Shown: positions 48,327 through 62,384, counted from the stretch's first letter. The stretch: DNA of 64,000 bases from Prunus persica (GCF_000346465.2 NC_034009.1:40434370-40498369); one strand, 5' to 3'. Notes: generated by a model not told the origin, from the letters alone. Program-made: numbers and translations.

Positions 48327-49895
48327 TTTTTAATTTAAAAAAAAATTCACAACCAGAAGTTAGCATAGGAAAAAAAGAACAAAAAGTAAAATAACTCAAT
48401 GAAAATCTTGGCATATTATTATCGTTGATGGGGGATTAATTTAATAATCACTGATATGATGTTTACTTTTGTATGAAACCCCAATAAATAAAGATGATAA
48501 AGTTTTGTCCATTTGCGTAGACTTTTTAAACATCCATAAATCGTATGCGATTTGAAATTAGATGAACTATTAGAATTGAATTAGATATTTGTCTAGAATG
48601 ATACAGAATATTAATCCTTACAAAAAAAAAAAAAAAGGTTTAACATAATCAAATAGTTATTACAATTAGAACGGAGCTTAAACACGAAATAATACTCTAA
48701 GTAAATGCAGCTTAATCCAAAATTGTGACCGGTAATATCGTGATTAAATTTTGGATTAGATGAAGATGAGGCATGGGGAGACTAATTTAGCTAAAGAAGT
48801 TGCCTACACAATCCTAAAATGGTAACAATTGCATCAAAGTAGAACCATATAAAACATTTCAACCCTCTCAATCAATAGCAAAATTAAAGTGGTTTTGTGA
48901 GAGGACACACTCACCACCCCAAAGTTACTCACACGTGATCGTCATACTCGAATATTTTGATGCCAAAACAATTTGGATTATAGAAAAAGCAATTTTAACA
49001 CTCCCTCCTCTCACTCCACTACCATATGCATGTAAAAGCAACTTCCCAATTACGAAAGTACACAAACTGTATCTAGAAAACGCCCTTATTAGTTTATATT
49101 TGTACTGATTAGTAATAGTATCCCACAACTCTTGGAGCGTGCCGTCCACGTCACCCTAGCTAGCGTGGCCAACTACCAATCTGGACCATCCAACCACAAA
49201 GGCGATGTATTGCTCAAAACGGCACCGTATAATCACAGGCTTACTGGCTACTGGCTACCGGCTACGGCCGGTGAAGGGGAGAAGAGGAGCCGAGGATCGT
49301 AGAAGGAGGGGAGTCGGGACCATGAATTACGTCGCTCCTCTCTCCGGCACTCGCGGGAAAACGACGCCTCGACACGCGTCGTGCGCTGCTCGCTTGGACC
49401 ACGGCGATGGGACCCGCACCAAGCACGCGCCAAAACGAGAGAATCGCAACCTTACACGTGGCGTGCTGTGAGAAGCGGGACCAGTGAGAATTTTTGACTT
49501 CTCTGACAGCCGCCGGCTAAATCAATTCGAGATGTGGTCCCCTTTGTGGGATGCGGTCCCCACTTTCGAGCCCGGTGGGCCCCAAAATGGCAAGATTAGG
49601 AAAAGGGTTCTAAAAAAAATACAAAATAAAAACGGTGAGGGCCCACTTGGGGGGAGAGCGGGTGCTGCTGTGTGTGGCGTTTATGGCGAACTGTTCACCT
49701 ACATGGCTAATAAAACTAAAAGGCAAATGGTCCCCTACCTAGTTGCTCTTTGTATTTTTCATTTTTATTAAATATTTTTTCAATTTTAAATTTATTTACT
49801 GTTATATTTTGTTTGCGGAAATCCCAAAATTTGAACTCTATATAGAGTCAGCTATTTATACACAATTACAACTTGAGCTGAAATTTACTTTCTAA

Positions 49896-50228
49896 AGGCC
49901 AGTTTGATTTTTGTTTTTTGTTTTTTGTGCTATGATATAAAGGAAAATAAGAGCTATAATGGAAGTGAGGATGAGATGGGAGGATGGGAGGGAGAAGTAA
50001 CAAATGTGAAAATAATTTCAAATAGATTTCAAATTTTAAATTTTGTTTTCACTTTTGTTACTCCTCTCTCTCATCTTCCACTCTCATCACTCCTCTCTCC
50101 CATCTCTCACTCGTATCTTTCCTATCAGTCTAATCTCCACTCTCATTCTCATTTCCATTCTAACTCTTTTTTTTCCTTTATATTATGGCACAAAATAAAA
50201 AAATTTGAAATGGTTATCAAACAGGCTC
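49896..50228. mobile_element. Tourist-like foldback MITE, copy B (TAA target duplication)
   Basis: Related to the element at 1726-2104: same end type (AGGCCAGTTTGAT ... GGTTATCAAACAGGCTC), same GA-rich arm reading GGATGGGAG and GAGAAGTAACAAA, and same TC-rich opposite arm with TTTTGTTACTCCTC. TAA flanks both sides (49893-49895, 50229-50231). The left arm has lost part of its terminal repeat. Confidence 0.78.
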
Positions 50229-53200
50229 TAAATTTGTCCATTTAATTATAGAGGGACAGCCAATAGCGGAAATATGTTTAAATATACGTTCAACATCCTC
50301 GTTTCACCAAACCAAATTGAAGATGTAATGATTCAATTCAAGTGTTTTAATCTTATCATACAACTTTACTACATTATTGTTGTACAGAACGAATACTTGT
50401 CCTCATTTTTCTTTTTCACCCCTACAATCTCTCAATTTTATTCATTTTAAATATAAGTGATTCGAACATACGACCTCGGTTGCAGGAATAACTACTTAAT
50501 TACTTGAGTTATAAGCTCCTTGTCAATTTTATTTCTATTTCTTTGACAAACAACACAATTTACATTCTAGTGATTTAATTAAAATTAATCTCAGATCAAC
50601 AGGAAAAAAAATCAGCAAAATCAATGAATGGGTGCTTCTGTTTGCACCCACTACTAATATTATCATATCATATGGTTCTTACCCATTTTAAAATTATTTA
50701 TTTAATTTGAAAAAAAAAATGAAGATAGATATCCTTTGTTCTATCCCTTGCTACCATCTTTTAAGCTCATAATTCTATATATAGATAGATATTGTGCGGT
50801 TCCTACGTACGTACCTTCACTTTATGGGACATAATCTTATACTAGTTAAGATAAAGCCTCGAGATGATTAAAAAACAATTAGACCCTAAACCTATTTTAT
50901 AATTCTGAAGCGACAAAAGAAGAAAGTATATTCTATGGCATACGGTCTTGGCTTTGGATAAGGACTGGTAGAAATTTAATGTCAAGTATGACTTTGATTT
51001 CCTAATACTTTACAATATTATGATTTAAAATAAGAGCCATGTATGTACATATGGTCCTACATTTACCTCATTGTCTTGCCTTCTCAACCATCTTAATTAG
51101 TATTGAATTACCTACACTCTACTCTTCCATTCTCAAATATTCTTAGTTGAAAGGTCGATGAATGAGTAAATTACTTCTAGGGTTTTGACTTAGGTATGAA
51201 TTAAACCATTTGATTATAGCGGGTTCGTAAACGGTACCTCTTTTTAGTAGTAAAATCTACTTCTAGATGTAAGAGATTTGTAATTCAAGTATTTGAGGGC
51301 AGATGTTCCCAATATTATTTGTATAAAAATATACTTTTAGGGTTTTAATCTTGAGATATGATATTATATATAATCAGACTAAGAACTTCATATCTATCCA
51401 TTAATTCTCAAAATCAATTGTAATTATTCACGACACAATAACATAATACGTCAAATTGTCTAACCTATGAGATTATAGTCCAATGTTTTTGTCACAAACT
51501 AATTGGAAAGACAAATCTTCTCCAGTCAGAAAGTCTGACATATTTGACAAAAAATTGTTAACATAAATCATTGATTAGATGATTAGTATGTGTATTAGTC
51601 TATGCACTTTAATTAGACTCGAATTGAAAACGAAAACTATCACGGTTTAAAAAAAGTAAAAGTAGGGGGTCATATGAATGGGACAATTTTACCAATATGA
51701 AACCCAGCTAAGACGGCTCTTGTCGCATCTCAAAGAGTCAGTCGCTGTTCCAAGCCATGCGTGCCTTTTATATTCATTATTCATATGTCATTTCTTAATT
51801 TTATTTTAATTATAATAATAATAATAATTTTTATTTTATGTCTAGACCTCAATCTCAATCGCTTGTCAGATACTATTTGTGTTTGGTTTGGCAAAAAGAG
51901 AAAGCAAAAGAAGAAGGCACTATTTCTCTTTTTGGCATCAACCCAACAACGCCAACATTAGTTGGGGATTAAGCAGATTTGTTAATAGAAGTTTCTTTTG
52001 CTGGTGACACCTAATCCTTGGATTAGAGATCTTAATCACCATCCTTTTTCTGTTGTGGCACCCAAAAAAAATCAATCGAGTGTACCTGCAATCACCAAAT
52101 TCCTATTCATTGCTTTGTTGATCATGACTTGGGAGTTGGTTCATAATAATAATAATAATTTTAAGGGATCATATGCATATATATAATTTTCATTAATCAT
52201 TTTCCACCGACATTCAAATTTATAAAGCTCAAAGTTTTCGTTTGGAATAAAGGGTATTTCTCAATATTAATGGCTTGGTCGACTAAATATTTGTGTTAAA
52301 AAGAATACAAAAACATATGGGTAGTAGGATGAGTATTTTGAAAATGAAAAAAAAAAAAAAAAACATCACTAAACTATACTCGTACCATTAGCTTATGATA
52401 ATTGTGAACACAAAATAAGTTGCAAGCACATAAGCAAGAGTTTTGTAGAGACAACTGTATACATGTGTGTGAGTGATTATTAGTCGTCTAATGTGAATTT
52501 CACAATAGAATTCACACAAATATACAACTGACAATTACTCATAAACGCATGAAAATATGTTTTCCTGTTTAATAGCACATAAGGGAATGAAATAGTTTGT
52601 GAGCTTCACATTATTATCTGTAACATAACGACTGGAAAAATTACACTATGAATGTGTGTTGCATGCAATTTAAAAGGGTGTGAAGAAACAATTTTTCATT
52701 TTTTTCCAAGGACAAAAAAAAATATATACATATAAACAGTTCGTGAATGGTTGTGCAGTCTACACGTGTCATGCTTCAAGCCCAAACGTTAAGAATCAAT
52801 TGAGACGGTTTCGTAGGGCATCCGTTACCTGTGACCTGCTCAACGTGTAATTGGCGGGGTTGTCGAAGTCCAGCGAATCACAGCCCGCCACAAGTTTCCG
52901 CTAGGGACGGGTTTCACACTGGGGCCCACACGTTTTACACGAGGCAACAAGTGAAACCCCAAGTGTGGTCCCCACATGGATGATGCATGCATACGACACA
53001 CTTTCACACTCACTAATTGTAAAAAACCAAATGGATTTGCCAAAAACGTGTGATTAGTCGTAGGTTGATTGGTAGATTGGTAGATTGGTTGATCAGGAAT
53101 TTGTGTGCGTTAATTGTGTCTGCCAAGATTAAGGTTCGTTATTTTTTAAATTATAAGTGGAGCCCACTTAATTATGGAGGGGACAGGATTTAATTAGGGA

Positions 53201-56200
53201 TTTAGGAGGAGAGTGGAAAAGGTCTTGTATAGGGTTTTTGTCTGTGTCCTTGTCTTTTATAATTTTTGGATCCAATTCTTAATAATTAGGGCGTACGTGG
53301 GATGGTAGATGGGATTTGTGATGATTTGGATTTTGTTGGCTTGTCATAAAGTTTATCGAGCTGTTATTTGTTTTTTCCACATTGTATGCCGACTACTTCT
53401 ACTCTAATCCCTTTTCAATACGTCGTTTGTAAAATCATATTGTATTTTAATTATTCAAATCGTCTAATTTTTAGATATTTTTTTTAAAGATTATTTTTGA
53501 CAAAAAATCATTAGAATTCAAAATTATTTGACAACTCAATTAAATAGTTGGTATTTATTGTTGTCTTTCCTTGAAGTACTGTGTTTGTTAATTTTGTTGA
53601 TTCCAATTAGATGCCTTAATGATTTTTAATTTGCCTGTCTTTTTACAAAGATGATCTATAAATAAAGACTTAAAAAATAGACAGTTTAGATCGTTAAAAA
53701 AAAAAATTCATAAGAAATTCTAAAAGATGTCCGTCGAATAACGAATCCCGAAAAAAAAATTGTACTATCTATATATGCAAACGTGCAACATATTTACACA
53801 ATTGTACTCCTAGAAGAGGTGGTATCTGCTGCACTCCTAATTTCATTGGAGTTTCGAGGCGCATGTTGGGGTCCCAATTGTGTGCTTCAATGGTTGGCCT
53901 TGAGTACATCAGGTGTATGTAGGCTTATTATAAACATTCTAAAAAGCGTACATGTGTCTTGAAGTGGTACGGATGAATGACAATAGTTAATCTCATGTGT
54001 TGCAAGTTATGTTACGTAAACTGAGACCCTCAGCCCAAGCTCGTGTGTTTCGTTAACACAAATGCATTACTTTAACAAACTTCAAACTTTTTGACATACT
54101 TTTTATGAAAATACGTGACATGACTATTAGATAATCTAAATTATATTTGGCATACATCACGTCTCGATCGACACCCTTGTCAAATTCATATGTACTAATT
54201 TTTGTCACCACAACATCCCTTTCTTTTATCAATGGTTCTACCAATTGATACGTTTCCATAAATAATTGAAATTCACTTTCTTGATCTATATCTTCAATTC
54301 TAGGAACAACCCTCTTTACGTATGTCAATTTATCTAAACTTAAATGAGAGATATATGTATTTTCATTAGAGTAAGTTTGGTGAGGTGAATCGGTCTCCCT
54401 CAATTAGTCCTAACGAAAAGATTCTGAATTTGACAGATCCTCCATCTTTGTATATAAATATATAATATAATATACGTACAGAGAGTTTTAGTTTCGGATA
54501 TCTCAAAATAAGCTTATTTGACAAAATTTGTTACTTGTAATTTTCAAATAATGCTGGAAAACAAAGTCCTCGTTGGTTTCCAAACTCGTAGTTATCAGAT
54601 GGTGTCTGTGGGGTAACATTCTTTTGGAAGAGACTTGGCAAAAAGGTCAAAGGAAGCAAGTAGGAAAAGCGAACCCCATTGTGAATTGATGTTCAGGAAA
54701 AAGAAAAGAGGAAAAACCACTCGTGGATTCTCATTTGATCAAATACCCCATTATTGGTTCGTTTTGACCACTCCATCTCTCCATGCATGAATATATGAAA
54801 GTAGCTCATGATCTGACTGATGAAAATATATACCTATTATTCAAAATCATTGTTGTGCTTTTTCTTTTCCCATTTATGCCAAATCATTTTCTCTCCCATT
54901 CATTCGCATCACCAAGCTACCATAGCTAACCCTAGCTAGCTAGCCGAACAGATGAAATGGGCATTAAGTTTAAGTGGAATATTTTGTGCTTGATGCATAG
55001 CGTGATAATTAGACCAACAGTTGTGATCACAAACTTTTGTGATGTGCTTGCCTTCCAATATTTATTGGCATTGAGTTGTCATCGAACCCTAAAATCAACA
55101 GGTAGTGAGTGGAACAACTCAGAACATTATGCAGAATAATATACTTTAAAAAGGACAGATGTACAATTTTAATTAGTTATGGTGCGCGTGACGATGATGT
55201 TACCCCACACAAAGTATGGGGTGGCCTTATCCAGAGTTTGAAGAAACGTTTTTCTGTGTTTGGTATTGAAGACATTTTATGTTGTACCCCGTTGATGCTT
55301 GCTTATCGAGGCGCACTTGTGGCTGAAATCATTGAGAAAATGGTATCATTTGGGAACAATTATAGAGGGGAGAATTTGGCAAAAAGTGAGAGAGTCCGGG
55401 GAAAAATGCTCACAAGAATTATAAATCATACAGAAATCGCATAATTGAGACATGCAATTTGCTGTGCTTAGATTAGATACGTGTAATTCAGAAGATGCTC
55501 TTCTACATCTTCACCGTCAATGCATGCATGCACGTAATCTTGGGTTAATTAGAGAGGGTTTTAATTAAGGATTGTAAGTAATTAGGATCATGTTATCTTG
55601 TTTGAACTTCATGTTTTGTTACTGGGTTTTGGAGATTAATAGCTGGTTTTTTAATATGATGATGGGATTAGGCAGTTGCTAATTTTACCCACCTTCTTTT
55701 TCGACTTCATGTTCCTTTGCCTCCTCTCTGGCCCCCCCTCCTCTATCTCTTTGTTAGGCTTTCTTGCATGGACCACAAAAACACTGAGCATTTCGTGCAT
55801 GGACCACTCAACCACTCACCTCTACTTCACTGTGCTCCTTAACCCCACGCCCCACGCCCCACCCCCCACCCCTCCCCAAGAAAAAAAGACCAAAAAAAAA
55901 TGTCAAAATGTTTGAAAGATACATGTGGGAATCCAATCTCTATTCTTGACCTAGGCATATTTAACTGCCAATGTTCCACCCAATCTTTTATAGCATTTGT
56001 ACTTGGTATTGTTAAGAAAGGAGCTTGATCTTTTTGTTAAAATCCCCTCTATCTATCAAGGTCATTGAATAAAACCCAATTGCTAATTCTCTTTACTATT
56101 GAGTTTTTGGGTGATAAGGAAATCGAATACAAAACTTCAGATCGAGAGGTGAATGCTTTTGGGTGTGAGTCGCTAGATATGTTTAAGTAAAGTTGAATGA

Positions 56201-56447
56201 TTGAGATTTGAATTTTCAAGTGAGTGAGAGAGAAAGGGAGAAAGAGGAAGGAGATGATCCACCTTTAAGAAAGTTGCTAATTACAATTAGCCTAGTTAAT
56301 TAATATCTCATGTAAAAGAGTGCAAAGTAGATAATATTTTGTTTTGCAAAGGACAGCTTCCGCTGGGGAAGCGTGAAAACTTACCATCTTAGGCTGTAAG
56401 AAGAGGGAACAAAAGACCCAGAATGGTAAAAAGGAAAAAGGACAGCA

Positions 56448-56452
<5 letters not shown>

Positions 56453-56497
<45 letters not shown>
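56453..56497. repeat. (AT)n microsatellite
   Basis: An uninterrupted AT run of about 22 units. Confidence 0.95.
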
Positions 56498-56499
<2 letters not shown>

Positions 56500-59400
56500 C
56501 CACCAGCTCAATTCAGCTAATGTAGGCGATATTGATAGATGATGAGGAAAATAAAAGAAAAGAAAGCAACAAAAGGACATATAATAGAGCAAAGCAAAGC
56601 ATGGTTTTGATTTGATCATGTTTTGTTTATTGCCCTTTCTTCTGTGATGTCACACCAGCCATCAGGTGCCTCACAACCCTTTTTAAATAAATAAATATTT
56701 TTTTTAGTACAAGTGATAGTAAGAGATGAGGTTTTCTCGCAAACACAACATAGTCATGATGTTATGAAGATTCGAATTTAAGACCTCAGTTGGCAAATCA
56801 ATGCCATTTTATATTTGGCTAGATCTCGTTAGCGTTCTAATTTTTTTTATTATTAATCAGAGGCACTTGCCAACTTGAATGAGCATGAGTTTCCCTCCAA
56901 AAAGAGTTTCAATTCAAATGACCCTATCTTTTATTTTTTTTATGATGAATTAAGTTTGTGTGCTGCTATATTGCAAGAGTGTTTTTGTCAAATTCTTCTC
57001 ACCAGTGAGATTGAAATTTGTGGACTTTAGGGAAGTTTATTTTATGCTATTTGTCAATGCATGCCAAAGAATAAATCTAGGCCTTGTGGGATGAAGCTTG
57101 ACCTACTTTTGGAAATTTTCTAGTTTTTGACAAAATTTGTTCAGAAGGGCTGCTAAGGGAATATTGGCACAGTGATCATAAATTTGGAATATTTTTCAAA
57201 GTACTATGCATGAAGAAATTTGTGTATGTATCTATGGAAATTGAAAACATTTTGACATTTTTATCATTGTTTGGTGAAAGTTGTCAAATAAAATTGCTGA
57301 CCACCAAAATGCGACACTGAAAATTAATATGTATTATTTCCAATGTGTTGGCATATCATCTTCAAAGTTATCTTTCCTTGAAAGGCAACACAAAATTGTC
57401 ATCAAACATTACATAATGTTGGGTGCTGACATCTTCCTCCCTCCTCAATCTTCAGGTTCATTCATCCTTGTATATTCTGGGCTAGTTAGGCCCATGCAAC
57501 ATCTGGGTTTCACGCATCCCCGACTATCACAAGAGACCCAAATAAAACGTGTGAGTACGAAACGAGTTATAAACTCATATGTTTTAACTTCGAACTCTCA
57601 CATTGATAAGAAATTGGATTGTATTGTCTTGAAAAAGGTTTACATAAATTTAAGGAGGCGGGACATATGCAACAACAAAACAAGTTCACATGTTACACAC
57701 ATGTCATTCTCTATCAAAAACCACAATTTAAAAAACACATTCGTACAAATTTACAAATTTATCAATCACTTTCGTTTGTGTACCATTCTAACTGAATCAC
57801 ATTTCCCACAATTTTTTCTGGGTCACATCGCATTGTTTCATTTTCTCTATCTATACACTGTTGCCGTACACCCAACTGCAAACCAGAGAAGGACCCTATT
57901 TCAGGGTTCCAACTAGCGCCATAGGCCCACCAAACAAGCCCATGTTTACTGCTCCTTTCACCTAACCTAAGGAACAATCCTAGTACCAACTATCCCTATA
58001 GAACTTCTAATTTTAATTTTAAATTTTTTTAGGGTCGTAGCTGTTTAGCACTATTAATCAAAAGAGATTTATGTTAAGGATAAATACTCACTTCTATCCG
58101 AATCGTATTATAAGATTCACTTACATCAACGGCTGACAGTCACTCACGCACGCATAAATGACTGTTCATAACATATCTTATAAAACAAGTTTCACTTTTA
58201 CATGTACAATTTTTTTTTTTTTTTTGCACACGTGTGTAAACGACGGACCGTAACATTTCTTATAAAAAATGTTTCTTTTTTGAAAAACTTGTCTTACACG
58301 TGCATGTAAGTTATAATCAATCAAATCGTTTGTCCTGGTCGACATAAGAAAAATGACTATTATTTTCCCTTTCTTCCATGTATGTAACTCTGTTTTGGAT
58401 AGAGAATGACTCGTATAGCGAACCCATTGGGCAATTATAACATGTTGATGTACAAACATCATAGAATTGAATTGGTGATGGGATACAAATGTGACCGCAT
58501 AATGGAAGAAAGTCTCTCTCCCAACTCTTAACACAGTTGCAGGGTCAGGCTTTTATCCCATCTTTCACTTTCATTACATCTTCATCACAGAGAGGCGTGT
58601 TCTAAATTTTAAGTATCATTGCAAGTTGAATTGATTGCTAGAGCTATCTTATGTTTCCTTATGCGTGCATAAGCAATTTTTAACCACTGATAGATGTAAA
58701 GTGTACAATTTATTTATTATTGTATTTCACCACCGTCACGAGCCGCTGACACTAGCAAATGAAATTAATCTTACTATTTACTGTTTAGCAGCACATGAAT
58801 TCTCTTTTACTTTTGTATGTTGTTTTGTCTTTGAAAATTAAATTGGGAGAAAGTGATTTGAGGTATGGTCGGAGGAACCTCTTAATTTGGTGGCTTGAGC
58901 AGTTGAGCTAATACTGGTGGAGGCCACTTTTACAGCATATGACTGTCCCTTAATAATACCATTGCCAAGGGGACCGTGGAAACGAATCTTATTCTTGTCA
59001 ATTTATATAAACAACAAGAAACAATAACATCAATCAACTCACCAAAATTTCCAAATTTGTTCACAAGTTTTTTCCAAAACCTCCGAGAGTAGCAAAACTC
59101 ATGGGTCCAGTTGACGTACAATAATTTTAGGCTCATTAAGATGTTGTACAACTTTAAATAAGTATACAGGCTTAAAATTATTACAGAAAAGAAATATAAA
59201 TAACAACTGATAAAATCATCGGTAACATGTTCTGAAGGTTTTTTTTTATTTTTAAAATTACTCCGGTCGACTCGGGAGATGTTTCAAATTGAGTGAAGAC
59301 ATAAGAAGCTGGCTGTGTTGAATGTGCAATTAGAGGAAGCATTTTGATCACCAAAATCCGAAACAGAAAATGTCAGCTGAGTAAAATATCTGAAAATATG

Positions 59401-59716
59401 AAATTATGGAAACTATGGCTGTACTTGAGTTGAGATATACAATTCTATACCTTAAACTTCAACAGTGTGAATGATACTAAAATTATCCGGTCATACCAGC
59501 ATGTTCCATGAAGAAGAATTAGAAGGCCATCTGCAAGAGAGATCACTAATTTTAGACTGACAGATATTCAACAAAACATGTCCATGAATAAGCTCAGAAG
59601 TCAATTGTGAAGCATTATCAAGGAAAGAATGAAACCTTCAAATAAATCTCCAAATCATTTCTGTGATATTCTGCGTCTGTCGCCCCACAATCTGGAATAT
59701 GCAAACCAATTTCACA

Positions 59717-59792
59717 CTCACTTCCCTTGTCCCTTACCCAATTTCACAAACTGCTCCCCTCACTTCCCTTGTCCCTTACCCAATTTCACAAA
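59717..59792. repeat. 42-bp-period direct repeat in the PPR 3' flank
   Basis: The 34-base unit beginning CTCACTTCCCTTGTCCCTTA occurs at 59717-59750 and 59759-59792 without mismatch. It lies directly 3' of the PPR stop codon and so probably in its 3' untranslated region. Confidence 0.9.
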
Positions 59793-59816
59793 ATTTCACC
59801 GAGAAATGGTTGTCCC

Positions 59817-61631
59817 TCAGCTACTTTCCAAATGCTCTCCAGCTAAAGCAGGCAAGTGCATGGAGCCTGTCGCCGTCTTGAGCTTGTCGCTTAATTCATC
59901 CAACACCGAGTAGATCTCTTCTGATTTAGGGTGTGTCTTGTCAGCAACAAGAAACTCATGAACTACATCACCAATCTCAATCATGCTACATCCAGGTAGC
60001 TTGCAAAAACTTGCGTCAACCATTGCCTGTCTAACTGCTTCAACCCTGTCAAACCTTCCAGCTGCAGCATACATATTTGCTAACAACACGTAGGAACCCC
60101 CATCCATTGCTTCTAAGTTGAAAATATGGTCAGCTGCCCACTCTCCCACCTCAATATCACCATGAATGCTACAAGCATTAAACAGTGATCCCCACACAAT
60201 TACATTTGGTTCAATATCCATCCTCTCAATGAGCTCCCTTGCTTCTTTTAGAAGTGCAGCACGGCCAAGAAGATCAACCATGCAACCATAATGCTCAACT
60301 TTTGGGGTGATCTTATCATTTTTCACCATCGAATCAAAGTATTGCTTGCCTATTTCAACCAAACCAGCATGAGCACAAGCATGTAAAATCGAAAGAAAGG
60401 TTATGCTATCCGGAATAGCACCTGATTTTCTCATCTCGTCAAAGAGCTCTATTGCAGATCCAGCCTGCCCATTTGACGCATATCCAGAGAGAATAGTGTT
60501 CCATGTTGCAACAGTTTTTTTATCCATTTGATCAAACACTTCTCTAGCTGCTTCAATAGAACCGCATTTTGCATACAGGTCTACCAAAGAGGTCCCGATG
60601 AACTCGTCCCAAAGTCCATTCTTCTCTGCAAATTTCCGAACCCAATTCCCAAGATTAATAGCTCCGGTTTGGGCACAAGCAGACAACAAGCCTGAAATTG
60701 TGTACCTATCAGGCTTAACATCCCAAAAACACATATCCTTGAAAAGATCAATTGCTTCCCTCGAAAACCCATTAAGGGAATAACCACTTATCAATGAGTT
60801 CCACACCACAGAATTCTTCTCAGGCATTCCCTCAAACACTCTCTTTGCATAATCTAAACAGCCACATTTTGCATACAAGTCAACCATTGCAGCTCCCAGT
60901 TTCACACTTAACCCAAAAGTTACCTCTTTTCTCACATACCCATGAATTTCTCTCCCAAGTTTCAAGTTTTTCGATACCGTGCAAGCCGATATCAATGCCA
61001 AAATCGCGCCTTCATTGGCCTCAACCTCTCCCACTTTCACCATCTCCCTAAAAACCTCACAAGCTTCCAAAGCCATCCCATTTCGCGCATAACCCATTAT
61101 CATGGCATTCCAGAAAACAACATCCTTCGCCTTAAATTCATCAAACACCTGCCTTGCACTCTCAATTTTTCCGCAAACCCCATAAAAGTTTAGCAAAGAA
61201 CTACACAAAAACCTATCCGAATCAAACCCAATTCTAACAACCACACCATGAACCTCCCTCCCTTTCTCCACAGCCAATTCACTAGCACAAGCTTTGAACA
61301 CAAAAGGGTACGTGAACTGGTCGCCAACCGCATTTTCGCGTACCCTCATATTGTTATACATTGATAAAGCAACAAATGGGGTTTCTGATTGAGAATATGC
61401 TTTGATCATGGAATTGTAAATGAAGATGCTTGGCTCTTGGGTTTGAACCAAGATGCGTGTGGCGTAGTTCAGAGACTGAGGGAACAGGAAGGAATTGGCG
61501 ATTTGGGTGAGGATGAAATGGTTGTAGGAAAGGCCTGAGATTATAGATTTGGCATGGATTTGCTTCAGTTGATTAAGGCTTGTGCAGGTTTCTATGAGAG
61601 CTAGGAGTGACTTGGGTCCCTGAGTTTTCAT
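59817..61631 (-). CDS. Pentatricopeptide repeat protein, PLS class with E-type C terminus
   Basis: Intronless, 604 aa, as is usual for plant PLS PPR genes. The family binds organellar RNA, one base per repeat, and E-class members usually act in C-to-U editing in plastids or mitochondria. Repeats run from about residue 70 to 480; typical motif cores are VFWNAMIMGYARNGMALEA, VVWNSLISGYSLNGFSREA, VATWNTILSGYASNGQAG and KVEHYGCMVDLLGRA. The E domain follows (about 480-590: IVWGSLFNACSIHGDIEVGE, SYVLLANMYAAAGRFD, PGCSMIEIGDVVHEFLV, HPKSEEIYSVLDELSDKL). There is no DYW deaminase domain, so an editing role would need a DYW partner supplied in trans. The N terminus (MKTQGPKSLLALIETCTSL) lacks acidic residues in its first dozen positions, in keeping with an organelle signal, but this is weak evidence. 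Confidence 0.93.
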   Translation of the reverse strand: MKTQGPKSLLALIETCTSLNQLKQIHAKSIISGLSYNHFILTQIANSFLFPQSLNYATRILVQTQEPSIFIYNSMIKAYSQSETPFVALSMYNNMRVRENAVGDQFTYPFVFKACASELAVEKGREVHGVVVRIGFDSDRFLCSSLLNFYGVCGKIESARQVFDEFKAKDVVFWNAMIMGYARNGMALEACEVFREMVKVGEVEANEGAILALISACTVSKNLKLGREIHGYVRKEVTFGLSVKLGAAMVDLYAKCGCLDYAKRVFEGMPEKNSVVWNSLISGYSLNGFSREAIDLFKDMCFWDVKPDRYTISGLLSACAQTGAINLGNWVRKFAEKNGLWDEFIGTSLVDLYAKCGSIEAAREVFDQMDKKTVATWNTILSGYASNGQAGSAIELFDEMRKSGAIPDSITFLSILHACAHAGLVEIGKQYFDSMVKNDKITPKVEHYGCMVDLLGRAALLKEARELIERMDIEPNVIVWGSLFNACSIHGDIEVGEWAADHIFNLEAMDGGSYVLLANMYAAAGRFDRVEAVRQAMVDASFCKLPGCSMIEIGDVVHEFLVADKTHPKSEEIYSVLDELSDKLKTATGSMHLPALAGEHLESS

Positions 61632-62384
61632 TATAGCATCAGTGGATCACTGGGAATTGTACCAGTTGTTCAGTTTATGTCACTGTATGGCGGCGGGGAA
61701 ATGAGGAGGGAAACAAGAGTCGTGCAAGGTTTTTTGAGTAACGGCATTTCAAAATAGAGACTAGTTTTGATAACTCATAAAATCACAATAAAAATTTAGT
61801 TTTGACTTCAAATTCCTTACATAATTATCTAGATAACAATATTTTGTGTTTGATACCCAATACATATTAGTGTATTTTAATAATGCTTTTAAACATTTGA
61901 TATTCAGGTAACATCAATACATAATACTTCAAGAAAAGTGGCATAACTCTTAGGAAATAATCATTGATCTGGTTTCGAAATTAAACAAGACGTAAGATAA
62001 AGACCACAAATGTTTGTTAAAAAATAAAGAGACCACAATTGATCAATCCGACGACAATAATCACCTGCCAAAATGTTTGTAAAAAAAAAGTAAAGCCAAA
62101 TCGATAGGTTGAACAGGGTGACAACTTATTTCACAACATTGTACAAAATTACAATATGAATATAAATGTACAACAGAACACACCCTAATAATAAGAATTT
62201 GTTTTCAGAAGTCGATAAAATGGAGGGAGGTTCCCCGGCGAATCTCAAGAACACATAACTATAACTCCTGCCGCTGCCAATAAAAAGCTGGCATTGTTTA
62301 CTGACACTGAAAGCATTGTTCCTCTACTCTAACATAGTACATTTTGGGAGCTAATCCAGCTGATGTTTTTAGTGGGAAGAATCA
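61632..62384. other. Intergenic between PPR and TRS120 genes
   Basis: This holds the short promoter of the PPR gene and the 3' untranslated region of the TRS120 gene (both on the minus strand). No other gene is seen. Confidence 0.6.

Larger units (their letters stand above)
47235..59816. other. Gene-poor region, 12.6 kb
   Basis: The first part is the KNOX gene's promoter and leader. Beyond it I find no gene I can support. Contents: a GA microsatellite (47484-47518), a foldback (48117-48326), a GC-rich island (about 49200-49720), a Tourist-like MITE (49896-50228), an AT microsatellite (56453-56497), and otherwise AT-rich sequence. Open frames of 111-211 codons at 54053-54403 (-), 55109-55444 (+) and 57281-57916 (+) show no recognisable family. 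Confidence 0.6.

Noticed and set aside
55109..55444. 111-codon plus-strand frame
   Set aside because: No motif, no splice context and no paralog in the window; not enough to call a gene.
57281..57916. 211-codon open frame on the plus strand
   Set aside because: AT-rich, no domain or conserved motif, no splice or promoter support; the composition looks like translated noncoding DNA.
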